From assembly GCA_037976565.1 (NCBI GenBank), contig CP137685.1:28380842-28444841 (forward strand): DNA of 64,000 nucleotides. The letters are read 5' to 3'. This document shows, piece by piece, positions 11,741 through 22,829 of the stretch (positions are counted from its first letter, which is position 1; each line of letters starts with the position of its first letter). The notes beneath the pieces were generated by a model. It was not told the DNA's origin and searched no databases. It saw only the letters and a program-made list of their open reading frames with translations. Origin of the DNA: Mesocentrotus franciscanus. Lineage: Eukaryota > Echinodermata > Echinoidea > Camarodonta > Strongylocentrotidae. Position numbers and translations under genes: made by a program.

Positions 11741-12625
11741 ATGATGGAGGGAGGGGGCAGAAACCAGTACCGTGCGGCATGTGGCGTTGGCAACACAAGT
11801 ATCATGAATATTGCTCTTTTACATTTTATTTTATTTTATTGGTTTTCTCGATACTATTCGAAATTATCTGCCAAGAACACCATGACCCTCGCACTGACCA
11901 CCATAGTAATCATGTTTAAGATATTACAGTGGAACTCGCAATCCATGAACGCTCATGGTTTTGATTTTTATGCTAGTATAGTTAAACATGTTTCTGTACA
12001 CGAGAAACCTGGAATTATGTGTATACAAGAATCATGGTATGATGATTTCAATCTCATACATTTTCCTAACTACCATTTGGTTAAAAAGAATAGAAAGGAT
12101 AGACGCGGAGGCCTAGCTATATTATCTACATTCGTCTATAACATTTAGAGTGCTGAACACCCCCGAAGATAGGGAGTATCAGATTATAGACATTTATTTA
12201 CAAAATCGTATATTTTCTCTCATAAATTTTTACAACCCATGTAAAAAAAAATCAGTACCTCTTTGCTGGACGAATTTATGGTGAATTGTAAAGAACATGT
12301 TATAGTGTGTGGTGATTTCAACTCTCATAATCCACTGTGGGGTAGCACCAGTTTGGATGTAAACGGTAAGACAGTGGAAGATTTTATGAATAAATATGAT
12401 CTAGTTTTACTTAATGATTGTACTCCAACCAGAATAGATCCACATAGTGGGGGACTATCCTGTTTGGACCTTACATTCATGTCTAAGGAACTGAGTGGTC
12501 GTACCCAATGGTCGGTCTCAAGACATAATTTTGGAAGCGACCACTTTGTCATTAGTTTTAACATGTTCTCAAAAATACAGAATAATTTTGAAACAAGACA
12601 AAAACAAAAAAACAGATCTGAGTAG
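11741..12625 (+). pseudogene. I-like element endonuclease domain
   Basis: ILQWNSQSMNAHG (start of the APE fold) and MCIQESWYDDF (catalytic Glu) lie in the first open piece (11,741-12,148). VCGDFNSHNPLWG and FGSDHFVISF (Asp/Asn and SDH motifs) lie in the second (12,263-12,625). A stop and frame change between 12,145 and 12,263 separate them. It nicks target DNA for target-primed reverse transcription. Size and motif spacing fit the family. Confidence 0.85.
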
Positions 12626-12664
12626 AAGACACACAAACATAAACTGGGAATTTTATAAGAGGGA

Positions 12665-13223
12665 ATGGGCTCACAATTCGAGGATATAAAAGAAAAGAAC
12701 TATGATTTAGATATCCAAGGCAAATACGATTTATTAGTAGGTACCATGCTAGCTTCTTTTGATAAACAAAGGAAAGGGAGTAAACCCAAGCATACTGACA
12801 AATCGCCGGTACCGTGGTGGAACAAAGAATGTTCTAGAGCATCAAAGGAGAGAAATGTGGCTAAAAACAGATTCATGTATAAAACATTTCTGTATAAAGA
12901 CTTTGAAGTTTACTTAATAAAAAATAAGAGAGGCCCAGGCCATTTTTAGAAAAACGAAAAGAGAGTACTGGAAAGACTACTGTGGAAAGTTAAATCGATT
13001 GGTGAACATTAGTTCAGTATGGAAAAGGATAAAAGGTATGAAAGAAGGAAGTAAATCCCAGATACCTAATTTGATTATGGACAGTGGAAAGACTATTGCG
13101 AAGTCGGCAGAAGAAAAAACATCCATTTTTCTTCAATGTTTCAATTTTATAGATCCAAGCGTAGATAAGAAAGAAGTAAACAGGAGGAAAAGGAGAGAGG
13201 AGATAATTAAAAAATATCATTAA
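12665..13223 (+). pseudogene. I-like element linker between endonuclease and RT
   Basis: Contains KSPVPWWNKECSRASKERNVAKNRF, the conserved PWW...C linker seen in Jockey/I elements, and then a Lys-rich helix (SVWKRIKGMKEG). Frames change at about 12,945 and 13,000 and again near 13,220. It has no enzymatic function of its own. Confidence 0.65.
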
Positions 13224-13278
13224 AAATACAAGCGAACTTGAAGACAATGCGCTCAACGATAATTTTAGTATAAGAGAA

Positions 13279-14360
13279 TTGGAAATTGCAATCTCTGTAA
13301 TAAAGGACACTGCGCCAGGTAAGGATGACATACAAGCCAAAATGATATGGAATCTACCAGATAAGTTATTTCACATTGTCTTAGAGTTATTCAATGAAAT
13401 ATGGGATTTGGGCTTACTGCCGTGTCAATGGGCAGAAGCTATACAAATTCCAATTTTAAAGAAAGGAAAGGACGCCTCCAACCCACTATCATACCGACCA
13501 GTTTCCCTTACACCGGTACTATGTAAATTGATGGAAAGGTTGATAAAGAACAGAATGACTTGGTATATGGAGAAGACTGATATTATTACCCCTATCCAGT
13601 CTGGATTCAGGAAAAAAAAGAACCACTGTTGATCAACTAATAAGGCTGGAAACGGATATACAGAAAGGGATGATTAACAGAGAATATACGTGGTACTTTT
13701 CTTAGACTTGGAAAAGGCATATGATGTCGTATGGAGACAGGGCATCGTAAGTAAACTATACGAATTAGGCTTTACGGGCAAAATCTTGCGCTGGATTAAT
13801 GCTTTTTTATCTAAAAGGATATGCCAGGTAAGGATAGACAACTACACATCTATACAGAAGAATTTCGAAAGAGGAATAATGCAAGGAAGCGTAATAAGCC
13901 CTTTGTTGTTAAATTTTATGATCAATGAACTGGAAAAAATTAAGGAGATGGTAGAAATATCCATCTTTGCAGACGATATATGTCTTTGGTTTTCTCACAG
14001 AAATCCTTCATTTATTAAAAAGAAACTGCAGTCAGCTTTAGGTATAATTGAAGAATGGTGCAAGTCCTGGGGAATGCATATTTCATCCTCCAAATCCGCA
14101 GCGGTTGTTTTCGGTAGAAAAAAGGAATACGATTTTGATCTAAGAATATATGAGGAAAAAATCCCACTACGTAAAGAACATAAGTTGGAGTATGGTTTGA
14201 CTCCAAACTAACTTGGTCAAAGCACATTAACGAAATAATAGTAATTAAATGTAAAAAAAAGACTCAACCTTCTAAAATGTATAGCGGGCACCAAATGGCC
14301 GGGCCAGAAATCCGATGTTTTATTTTTAGTATATAAAGGCCTAATCCGATCAGTATTGGA
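13279..14360 (+). pseudogene. I-like element reverse transcriptase, N-terminal and catalytic part
   Basis: Blocks in order: TAPGKDDIQAKM, IQIPILKKGKD with SYRPVSLTPVLCKLMERL, QSGFRKKK, FLDLEKAYDVVW (first catalytic Asp), ERGIMQGSVISPLLLNFMIN, and SIFADDICLW (catalytic Asp pair). The usual GxPQG is GIMQG here. A run of eight A at about 13,612-13,619 accounts for one frameshift, and the frame returns by 13,690. Another shift lies near 14,200. The sequence is then cut by a DNA transposon after a LIRSVLD-like motif. Confidence 0.85.
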
Positions 14361-14774
14361 CCCCTGTTACAGTGAGCAAAAAGGCCTGGCCGGGCCGGGC
14401 CGAGCCGCGGCCCGGCCTAGCACTGTACCTAGCACTGCACTGTAAACGCGCAAAAGGCCAAATGCGAGGCCAAACTGGCCGCGCATTTGGCCCTGCTCTG
14501 GAGGTAGTCTCGGCCGCGGCCTAGCCCGACTTTTCTCACTGTAAACGCACGCAGGGCCAGGGCCCCCGGACGTGAAAGGATCATTACGTCATAGGATAAT
14601 CACGCCGTACTGCGCTGCATGCATGCATGTAACAATAGAGCGCCACTACGACAAAATATTGAAAGGTTACAATTTAGGCCGCGGCCGAGCCTGCCACTGT
14701 AAACGCACAAAATTGCGGGGCCAAGTAGGCCGCGGCTCGGCCGCGGCCCTGGCCCTTTTCTCGCTGTAAACGGG
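14361..14774. mobile_element. GC-rich non-autonomous DNA transposon with 8-bp target duplication
   Basis: Splits RT coding sequence between LIRSVLD and DYGCEAY. It is flanked by GTATTGGA (14,353-14,360) and GTCTTGGA (14,775-14,782), an 8-bp duplication with one mismatch. The ends are inverted: CTGTTACAGTGAGCAAAAAGG at left against the complement of CTCGCTGTAAACGG at right, followed by GC-rich GGCCGCGGC-type arms. CACTGTAAACGC-like motifs recur four or more times inside, like transposase-binding subterminal repeats. The 8-bp duplication suggests hAT or P type. No coding capacity. Confidence 0.8.
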
Positions 14775-14845
14775 GTCTTGGACTACGGCTGTGAGGCATA
14801 TGATGGAGCTAGTGATAATCTGAAAAAGAAACTAGATTCGATACA

Positions 14846-15124
14846 CAGGGGCGGATCCAGCCGGCGGCAAGGGAGGGGGCCTAAAAAGGGGCCCACTTCG
14901 TGCAAAAATTTGAAAATCGTGCCGGTCGACTTTTCGCTCAGTGGGGTGGGGTAGTGGGCCAAACAAAACAATTTGGCACCCGAAAAAAAATTTAGGGTAA
15001 TTTTTTTTTCGACCGCCACCCTTGGGCGCCAGGAGGGGCCCATCTTCTTTTTCAGAAAAAGGGTGTTTTTACCTGTTTTTTTTTGCTAGGGGAGGGGCCC
15101 CGGGCCCCCCTGGATCCGCCACTG
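14846..15124. mobile_element. hAT-type MITE (CAGnGGCGGATCC termini)
   Basis: A 279 bp insert flanked by a perfect 8-bp duplication TCGATACA (14,838-14,845 and 15,125-15,132). Termini are CAGGGGCGGATCCAG and CTGGATCCGCCACTG, inverted repeats of each other with one mismatch. Removing it restores the RT reading ..KLDSI..RYNTK. The interior has poly-T, TTTGGCACCCGAAAA and GGGCGCCAGG segments also found at 21,905-22,035 and 22,262-22,437. Confidence 0.92.
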
Positions 15125-16386
15125 TCGATACAATACCAAGCTCTTAAAATTATTACAGGTGCTGCGCATCGCACATCTTTGAGTGCTCTACAAGTGGAAT
15201 GCAATGAAATTCCCTTACAACTACGAAGAAGCATGTTCGTAGATAAATACCATTTCTACTTACGGGCTGCAAAAGAAACACATCCCACGAAAACAATATT
15301 AGTGCCATGTTGGCAATACGAATTATTTTCAGGAAAAAAAGGCGAAGGTCCTTTTGTAAAGAGAACTAGGAAACCAATAGATGATAATATCGAAAAACAA
15401 GTGGACTTTGTTGTAAGAAGACCCTTTTGGCAATATAAAACACCAAATGTTTCTACGGTTATTAAATACCATATAAGTAAGAAATTTTCATCTCAAACAG
15501 GATCAAGAATATATGCCAATGAAGTAATAACAAAGAAATGGTCTCATTTTCTTAGAATCTATACAGATGCTTCCAGGTTACAAGATGGAAGTACAGGTTT
15601 AGCTTTTTATATCCCGAAACTAAAAGTAAGACAGAAGTACAAAATGTGTCAAGTTAATATCATGACGGCTGAACTAGCAGCGATCCTAATGGCTTTAGAA
15701 TGGGTAGAGGAGCATCTCCCAATAGCTATAGTAATTTTATCTGATTCCAACTTGGCTCTTTAGAAGCCATCAGACATTTCCATGAAAGCAGTATGATAGT
15801 CGAGATATACGGAAAACTAATGACAATTAATCTATTTGGAATAGAATTAAATTTCGAATGGGTTCCAGCACATTGTGGCCTAGCAGGCAATGAGGAGGCA
15901 GATGCTTTAGCTAAACAAGCGGCTTCAAAAAACAATATAGACATTTTTGTCAATAAAAACAAACAAGAATTTTTGTGTGAATTAGATGATTTTTACAAAA
16001 CTGCGTGGCAGAAATTATGGGAAACTGCCGAGAAAGGCAGATATCTCTACAACATACAACGAGATGTAAAATACACGTTTATGATAAAAGGTTTTTGCCG
16101 TAAGAATGAAAGAATTTTACACCAATTCCGTCTTGGTAAGTGTAGGCTTAATTATTACAATTACTCAATAAATAGGCATGATACGGGCCTTTGTGACAAT
16201 TGTCATATTTTCGAAACTATCGAACATTTTATGTTATCATGCCCTAAATATGAAAGACAGAGGAATCGTATGTATCGCAGACTTCATGTGACGAATCCTA
16301 ATCTAAAAAAACTACTTGGAAAAGAAGAAAACTGCTCAATCATTTTAGCCTTTATAAAAGGTACTGGAAGATATAAAGAATTATAA
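15125..16386 (+). pseudogene. I-like element C-terminus: RNase H and Cys/His tail
   Basis: The RT connection (IITGAAHRTSLSALQVE) leads to an RNase H domain. Acidic residues are visible in YTDAS, ELAAILMALE, LSDSNLAL and GNEEADALAK. This domain removes RNA from RNA-DNA hybrids and is found in I-group elements but not in CR1, RTE or L1. A TAG at 15,761-15,763 breaks the domain after SNLAL; the rest is open from 15,793. The tail CDNCHIFETIEHFMLSCPKY is the usual C-terminal Cys/His motif. The stop at 16,384-16,386 is the natural end. Confidence 0.88.
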
Positions 16387-16947
16387 AGTGTATTTATAGC
16401 ATGTTTGTGTCGTTATCATTCTTGTCCTTTTCATGCCTTAAGGCATAAAAGTAACAGAGTGACGGAGGAGATGATGGACATACGAAGCCTGAATAAAATA
16501 AAAAGATGGCAGCCTATTATTAAATGCGCATACCATGATTAAATATAAGACACATTATAAATTGACACCCAAACTTCATGATATTAGTTCCAACCAGTTC
16601 TAACATTAAATGATTAACAAATAAAGAGTAACGATCACATTAATCCTCCATAACCTTGCACTTCGCCAGTAACAAAGGTCAAGGTAAATCTTTATCTCAC
16701 ACACCGGGCAAGTATCAGAATCACAGAAACGTAGAGCACCAGAAGTGAGAGCAAGACGCCCTCACACACAGCCTGGCGGAAATCATCGGAATCGATGGAT
16801 AGCGCCGACAAACCCAACAACAACAACAACAACAACATCACAAACATTTCTTACATACACATTTTATAACAACATCGTTGTCGTTATCATCATGACGTGT
16901 TATATGAAATATTCATAAAATAAACAAATGCAAAATAAAAAAAAACC
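16387..16947. other. 3' UTR of I-like element and AAC repeat; otherwise unassigned
   Basis: No coding signal. An AAC run at 16,815-16,836 may be the element's simple-repeat tail. Downstream is AT-rich sequence up to the next element. Confidence 0.4.
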
Positions 16948-16949
16948 TT

Positions 16950-18226
16950 TCAACAATTACAAGATGAATTTATCAAAGTTAGTAATAAAATTGATGACGA
17001 TCCATCCGAAGAAAACGTAAAAACATTGCAAAAAATCAGAATGAACTTAGACAAATGGCTAACATATAAATGTAGAGGAGCATTCGTTAGGTAAAGACAA
17101 AAATGGATGGAATGTGGTGAAAAATCAACGAAATACTTTCTTCAAAGTGAAAAAAAGAAACGGAAAAAGGAAAGAAATAGATTGTATAAAGAAGAATGCA
17201 AAACCTATCATTAACCAAAAAACTATACTTAGAGAAATTGTAAAGTACTATGAATGTTTGTACTCTAAAAAGCTCGATGGAGCTAAACTGTCTGAAATTG
17301 ATAATTATTTAGCTTCAATCGAACTTCCAACTTTAACGGAAGATGAAGCAATGTCATGTGAAGGACTGGTTACTGAAGAAGAATGTCGGCAGGCTAATGT
17401 ATCCATGAAAAAGAACAAGTCACCTGGCAGTGATGGTTTATCTGTGGAATTTTTAAAATGTTTTTGGGACGACGTAAAATATCTGTTAATAGACTGTATA
17501 AATGAGGGTTTTCAACAAAAGACACTATCTGAATCACAAAGATTAGCTATTATAACTTTGTTATATAAGAAAGGGGATAAACAGAGTTTGGACAACTGGA
17601 GACCCATATCATTACTGAACACTGACTACAAGATCTTAGCGAAGGTGTTATGTAAAAGACTGAAAAATGTTATATGTAAATTGGTATCCTTTGATCAGAC
17701 AGGTTATTTGAAACAACGCTCTGCTATGCAAAATTTACGTTTAGTTCAAGATATTATTGAATATTGTGAATCCTGTCATTTGCCGGGTATATTTCTTTTT
17801 CTTGATTTTAAAAGAGCATTTGATGTACATGTAGTTAATCACGATTTTCTGTTTCAATTATTAAATAAGCTCAAGTTCAAAGAATCATTCATTGGTTGGA
17901 TCAAAGTAATTTATGCTAATGCGATAGGAAGTGTGATAAACAATGGTTGGGTTTCTCAAAAATTTGAAATAAGACGAGGAATAAGGCAAGGCTGTCCGCT
18001 TTCTGCGTTACTATTCATCCTTGTTGTTGAAGTCATGGCCTTAAAAATCAAACAAAATAATGAAATACATGGTATCACGGTCGTCTCTGCAAATAACGGT
18101 ATGTCGAAAGTTTTTAAAATATCACAATTAGCTGATGACGCTGTCCTTTTCTTAATTCCATTGAATCTGCTAACATTTCACTTGAAGAAGTCAGAAGGTT
18201 CGGACATTTTGCTGAGCCAAGCTTAA
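16950..18226 (+). pseudogene. L1/Tx1-like reverse transcriptase
   Basis: A stretch from about 16,950 (DEFIKVSNKIDDD.., then KWLTYKCRGAFVR) carries a TAA at about 17,091 and a frameshift near 17,140. It then joins a 370-residue open frame. The frame contains KNKSPGSDGLS, LLYKKGDKQSLDNWRPISLLN, FDQTGYLKQRS, FLDFKRAFDVH (catalytic Asp), IRRGIRQGCPLSALLF and QLADDAVLF (catalytic Asp pair). LADD replaces the common YADD/FADD. A frameshift near 18,155 ends it early. It would copy element RNA at a nicked target. Confidence 0.87.
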
Positions 18227-18231
18227 ATGTT

Positions 18232-19101
18232 ATGAAAACAAATGCAATAACAACGACACCTCAAATAGAATTTGTAAAAGAATTAAAATGGAATGATAAT
18301 CCAGTCAAGTATTTAGGTATATACCTAACTAGAAATAAAAAAGAATGTGATTGGCTGAACTGGTCTGTGAAACTTGAAAAAGTTAAATCGATCCTAAATT
18401 TCTGGAAGATGAGAAATTTAACCATTTATGGTAAAGTTGTTATAATTAAATCACTTATAATTTCACAATTTGTGTATGTTGCTTCAGTATTACCCATTCC
18501 TCACAAACTAACTGTTGACTTGAACAAATTGATTTATAATTTCCTTTGGAATTCAAAAAGAGACAAGATAAAGAGATCAGTCTTAATAAATACAACTGAA
18601 AATGCAGGCCTAGGTATGATAGATTTGCATTCCAAGTTCCAATCCCTGCATTTAGCATGGTTATCAAAGTTCTTTGAAGATAACCAAGATACACCATGGA
18701 AATTTATGTTTAAATTCTGGATTGAAAAAATATGTCCGTTGTCACTGATTTTAAAATCAAATTGTTCTCGCAAAGATATGTTGATTTTATGTTCAGAACA
18801 CAATCTACCCGAGTTTTATGTTAATTGTCTCGTATGCTGGAGCGAACTTAAATATATTGACATTTTGCATATCGAAGATGTTAGAAATGAAGTGTTATGG
18901 TACAACAGTAACATAAAATTTGACAATAGAACCCTTTTTTTTAAAGAATGGTTTACAAATGGTATTGTACTAGTTGATGATATTGTAGAAAATCGACATT
19001 TTAAGACACGAGATCATATCTGTAATATACTTGGTTCGAATTCCTTATTGGTTGACTTTATGTATACGAAGCTTAAAAGGCGATCCCTAAAGTTTGGATA
19101 A
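18232..19101 (+). pseudogene. L1/Tx1-like ORF2 post-RT region
   Basis: Open for 289 codons. KYLGIYLTRNKKECDWLNW, then SILNFWKMRNLTIYGKVVIIKSLIISQFVYVAS, is the conserved thumb block after the RT palm. LNKLIYNFLWNSKRDKIKR and GGLGMIDL-like (AGLGMIDLHSKFQSLHLAWL) follow, as in L1/Tx1 proteins. It continues the RT after a frameshift. Confidence 0.85.
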
Positions 19102-19211
19102 AACGAATTCATGAAGTCAACCAGCATGACGATGACGATAGAGGTACTATACAACATTATGACAATGATTTCTGCGAAATCAAAACAGGTGATGTCATTA
19201 GGCTGTCAACA

Positions 19212-19804
19212 ATGAAATCGAAACATTTCTATAGTTTAATGAGTGAGCTCAGGAAAAGTGATCTAGCTGTATTAACACACTGGGAAGAAAAATTCAACCT
19301 TCCAATTGATTTTGACTGGAAAGAGATACTGAAATTTAAATTCAAAACAATAAAAAACAATAAAGTAATGCAAGTAAATTTTAAAACACTTCATCGAATT
19401 TTACCGTTCAGATATAATTTATGTAAATGGAAAATTTTAAATGAAAACTTATGTGCTTTTTGCAAAACAACTGAATCGTTTGCTCATGTTCTTTTAGAAT
19501 GCCCCAAAGTAGTATTTTTTCTGGAAACGCGTTGTTGCATTTATTCGTTATAACTTCAAAGAAACACTGATAATAAACGAAAAATACCTGATTGTTGGTG
19601 GAGATTCTAACTGTTCAAACACTAAAGATATAGATGTAATTATTACATATGCACAATATGCAATAAACAAAATGTATATGTTAAACTACTTTCAAGGGAA
19701 AACATACAACAGTCTTGCAATATGGCATGTTTTTAAAAATGAACTGTGTTTGGATAACATTTCAGATGTTATATCAAACGCCCTTCAACATTATAGTCCT
19801 TGAT
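19212..19804 (+). pseudogene. L1/Tx1-like ORF2 C-terminus with CCHC motif
   Basis: Includes HRILPFRYNLCKWKI and CAFCKTTESFAHVLLEC, the C-x2-C...H...C motif at the end of L1/Tx1 ORF2. The frame breaks near 19,515. An FIRYNFKETLIINEKYL-like continuation to NALQHYSP ends at TGA 19,802-19,804. A frameshift around 19,100-19,210 separates it from the preceding block. Confidence 0.75.
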
Positions 19805-20036
19805 TTTATCTGATTGTAAAGATTTCAAGATTTGAGGTGTAAAGTGAATGTATATTTCTGTTTGAATTATTTGTCGTTAAATGTATTTTATAACCGAATA
19901 AATACCTTTGAAGAGGAAATTTAAAAAAAAATTATCATCATTACCAACAACAGCCCCAACCCCTATTTGAACGATACCAGAGATGTATATTAAGATAACG
20001 TTTGACAAAATAGTATACAAATATACACTGTCTTGA

Positions 20037-20158
20037 GAGGTTCTGGTTAAAACTATGCGCAAGAGGTGACTCCAATAATAATATTTGCTGAGGGGAGCAG
20101 CCCCGAAGCAAATGGTACTTTTGGAGTCACCGAGGCCCATAGTTTTAACCAGTACCTC
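20037..20158. repeat. Fold-back repeat (~36 bp arms)
   Basis: The left arm (20,037-20,073; GGTTAAAACTATG..GGTGACTCC) is mirrored by the right arm (20,122-20,158; GGAGTCACC..CATAGTTTTAACC). Loop-side sequence includes ATTTGCT and AAGCAAAT, extending the pairing. Probably a short MITE or its remnant. No target duplication found. Confidence 0.75.
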
Positions 20159-21580
20159 GAAAAGAAGGCATGGTATATTTGTTTTACATCCTGCATCAAA
20201 AATTTATCTTTAAAAAAAAAAAAAAAAATACAATTTTGGGGAAATTTTGAAAAATTAAATTTTTTATTGAAAAAAGGATAAAAAAGAATGTCAACCCCCA
20301 AATAGTACTCTCATATATTACTTCTACTCCCAAATAGTACTTTTTCAGAGCAACATTAAAACAGTTGAAATATTTCTGGTCACGTGACGAGCTCTCAACC
20401 AATCAAAAACCAATACATTTTTGATGCAGGATATAATGAGTAATATGGATGTGCAAGTTATTTGTACACGAATGTATTGTTTTGTGCTACTCTTTCAATA
20501 AAGAAATCATGGATAACTTTATTAGCAAAAAAATTCTGGCCTGAACTTTCGAATTTTTGGGTTTTATAAACACAGATAATCAATAACCATTAAAAAAGTT
20601 AATATCAAATAAATCAAGAAGGACTGAGAAATAAAAAAAAACATTCTTGTTTGTTTTGAAAAGTGATCTAAAACAATACCCATGATAACATTTAATGAAT
20701 TTGGATAACTGAAAACTGGGACTTAAAAGCAGTAGCCCTCATTTGCCCACCCTCTACAATTTCGAGGAATTTAAATGGAAAGAACCTCAGTATTTGGTAT
20801 TAGAATGACCCTGATCAAAATTGAGAGCAAACGGACCAATAGTTTTGAAATAAGAAGCTAATAGTTTATTTTCTTTGATTTGAGAAAACTTTTCACTTCT
20901 CATTTCCAAACTATTTGTTCATTTAATCTAAAAATATGACCAGGATCATCCTCATGCGAAAGGGCTTTTATATATGGAATGTCATAGAAATTGGGGGAGG
21001 ATGTGTAAAATTTAATGAGGGTTACTACCTTTAACGCATATACTCTTGAAATCTTCAAGTAGGGCACTAACACAAACCGGGTATGGATTCCAATTATTTC
21101 CATTTTACGTTCAAAAGAAAACAAATATCTTAAAAGTTTAGCGAAAGTAGAATTATGAGACGTCCATAGACAATTAAAGTAAGCAATGAGACGTTGTTGA
21201 GAGGAGCTAGTTTGAACAGGAGGCCGTTCCCCCTTTTTTTTAGGAGGGGGGCTCGTTATTCAAGTAGAACTTTGCAATGAATCAAAGGGAAGAGGAATGG
21301 GGAGGGGGGGGTACGATTTCAGTAAATGGTTAGTGGAAGGGTGTGAGCGATGAGGAGGTTGGGATGTTGGTCAAGTCATAAAATTGAGAAGTGCGGCACA
21401 CCATGATTGCCAAAGTCAATAATTATGACAATGGACCTACTTAATCGAAGCATGGACCTCGATTGGAGTAAGGAAGGGAGAGGGAAATGGAAAGAGAGAG
21501 AGAGAGGGGGGGCGGGGGTCAGGAACAGAAGATATGACGGCCGGAACGTGCCATAGACATGACATCTATGCAACCATACA
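20159..21580. other. Unassigned AT-rich sequence
   Basis: No convincing gene, RNA or element boundary. A CCCAAATAGTACT motif occurs twice (20,297-20,342). A short G/C-rich GA segment lies at 21,475-21,525. Reading frames are short and of random composition. Confidence 0.4.
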
Positions 21581-21584
21581 TCCA

Positions 21585-22262
21585 TCGAATGGATGTACGG
21601 TTTTAACTAATCAGAACGCAGGAAACCGTACATCCATACAACCATGCATCCATACATCTATGCACCATACAGCTATAGAACGCATGTAAAGTCGTTACGT
21701 TTGCGGACCGAAATGCCATAATTGCGAACAACCATACACCCATTCAGCTATAAATGGATGTATAGTTTTAACCAATCATAATGCAGGAAACTATACAGCC
21801 ATTCAGAGCTGAATGGATGTATAGTTGTTCGCAATTATGGCATTTCGGCCCGCAAACGTAACGACTTTACATGCGTGCTATAGCTGTATGGATGTATGGT
21901 TGTATGGTGAGCAAAAACAAAAATTTTGGCACCCGAAAAAATTTTTCCCCTCCGGGAAGGGTAATTTTTTTTCCACCACCACCCCCCCCCTTGGGCGCCA
22001 GGGGTAGTGAGCAAATTTTTTTTTTGGCACCCGAAAATGCGGGCCGAAATGCCATAATTGCGAACAACCATACACCCATTCAGCTATAAATGGATGTATA
22101 GTTTTAACCAATCACAATGCAGGAAACTATACAGCCATCCAGAGCTGAATGGATGTATAGTTGTTCGCAATTATGGCATTTCGGCCCGCAAACGCAACGA
22201 CTTTACATGCGTGCTATAGCTGTATAGTCGCATAGATGTATGGATGTATGGTTGTATGGTGA
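21585..22262. repeat. Palindromic repeat family, about 2.5 copies
   Basis: A core resembling GGATGTATAGTTTTAACCAATC..GCAGGAAACTATACAGCC occurs three times (about 21,598, 21,751 and 22,089). The second copy is flanked by inverted arms: TAAAGTCGTTACGTTTGCGG at about 21,687 against CCGCAAACGTAACGACTTTA at about 21,850. Each arm ends with the complement or form of GCCATAATTGCGAACAACCA, making a ~280 bp cruciform-capable unit. In the third copy the left arm is cut by a hAT fragment. Frames on both strands here are only arm translations. Confidence 0.8.
21905..22035. mobile_element. hAT-MITE internal fragment
   Basis: GTGAGCAAAAACAAAAATTT, TTTGGCACCCGAAAA, a C-run and CTTGGGCGCCAGG match the interior of the complete MITE at 14,846-15,124. 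A second TTTGGCACCCGAAAA follows at about 22,022. No termini or duplications. Confidence 0.7.
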
Positions 22263-22437
22263 GCAAAAAAAAAAATTTTGGCACCCGAAAATTTTTTTTC
22301 CTACGGGAAGGGTTATTTTTTTCCACCACCCCCTTGGGCGCCAGGGGAGGGCCCAACTTCTTTTTTTTCAAAAAAAGGGTGTTTTTACCTGTTTTTTCCA
22401 GGGGAGGGGGCCCGGGCCCCCCTGGATCCGCCACTGG
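22262..22437. mobile_element. hAT-MITE 3' half
   Basis: Runs from GAGCAAAAA and TTTGGCACCCGAAAA through GGGTGTTTTTACCTG to the terminus CCTGGATCCGCCACTG. It is colinear with the right ~190 bp of the element at 14,846-15,124. The left terminus is missing; it is fused to the palindromic repeat. A GA-rich tract begins at the right end. Confidence 0.8.
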
Positions 22438-22520
22438 AGAGAGAGATACAGAGAGAGAGAGAGCGATAGAAGGGGGAGGGAGAGAGAGAGAGATTGGGCA
22501 GAACGGGAGGGAAGGGATAG
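22438..22520 (+). repeat. GA-rich tract
   Basis: GAGA repeats with AGATTGGGCAGAACGGGAGGG, reminiscent of the blocks in the purine tracts of the first 9 kb. Confidence 0.7.
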
Positions 22521-22619
22521 AGAATAATTGTAAGACTTTATTGACTCTATCGAGCTCCTCTCGGGGTATGAGAGTACAAACATATTTACAACATAGTATC
22601 AATATAACAATAGTATAAC

Positions 22620-22792
22620 AATAATAAACATGAGATAATATGAACAAAGATATACATGAGATAATATGAACAAAGACAAACATATGATAATATGAACAAA
22701 GACAAACATGTGATAATATGAACAATAATAAACATGTGATAATATGAAAAATGATTAACATGTGATAATATGAACAAATAAACATATTTACA
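22620..22792. repeat. ~25 bp tandem repeat in 3' UTR
   Basis: About seven tandem copies of a unit resembling ACATGTGATAATATGAACAA, 22-28 bp apart, inside the 3' UTR of the minus-strand retrotransposon. Long V/I/S/H-rich minus frames are translations of this repeat. Confidence 0.85.
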
Positions 22793-22829
22793 AATCAAGG
22801 CGAACTGGGCAATTCACCCTCATACCGCT

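Larger units (their letters stand above)
10080..16840 (+). mobile_element. I-like non-LTR retrotransposon with RNase H, interrupted twice
   Basis: The order is that of the I/Nimb group: zinc-knuckle ORF1, then APE endonuclease, RT, RNase H and a C-terminal Cys/His motif. Two DNA transposons (14,361-14,774 and 14,846-15,124) lie inside the RT C-terminal region, and the coding sequence continues across both when they are removed. The 5' limit is estimated from the leader. The 3' limit is placed at the AAC repeat at about 16,815-16,836, which could be its tail. Multiple frameshifts make it inactive. Confidence 0.75.
16948..19931 (+). mobile_element. L1/Tx1-like non-LTR retrotransposon, 5'-truncated
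   Basis: Starts inside coding sequence upstream of the RT (no endonuclease seen) and ends with AATAAA at 19,897-19,902 and an A-run near 19,922. RT motif style (SPGSDGLSVEFLKCFW, LDNWRPISLLNTDYKILAKVL, QLADDAVLF) and the long C-terminal region with a CCHC-like motif are of the L1/Tx1 type. Target duplication could not be resolved because the flanks are A-rich. Confidence 0.8.

Noticed and set aside
21825..22111. Several 60-78 codon frames in both directions
   Set aside because: They are the two arms of a palindrome and hAT low-complexity DNA read in different frames.
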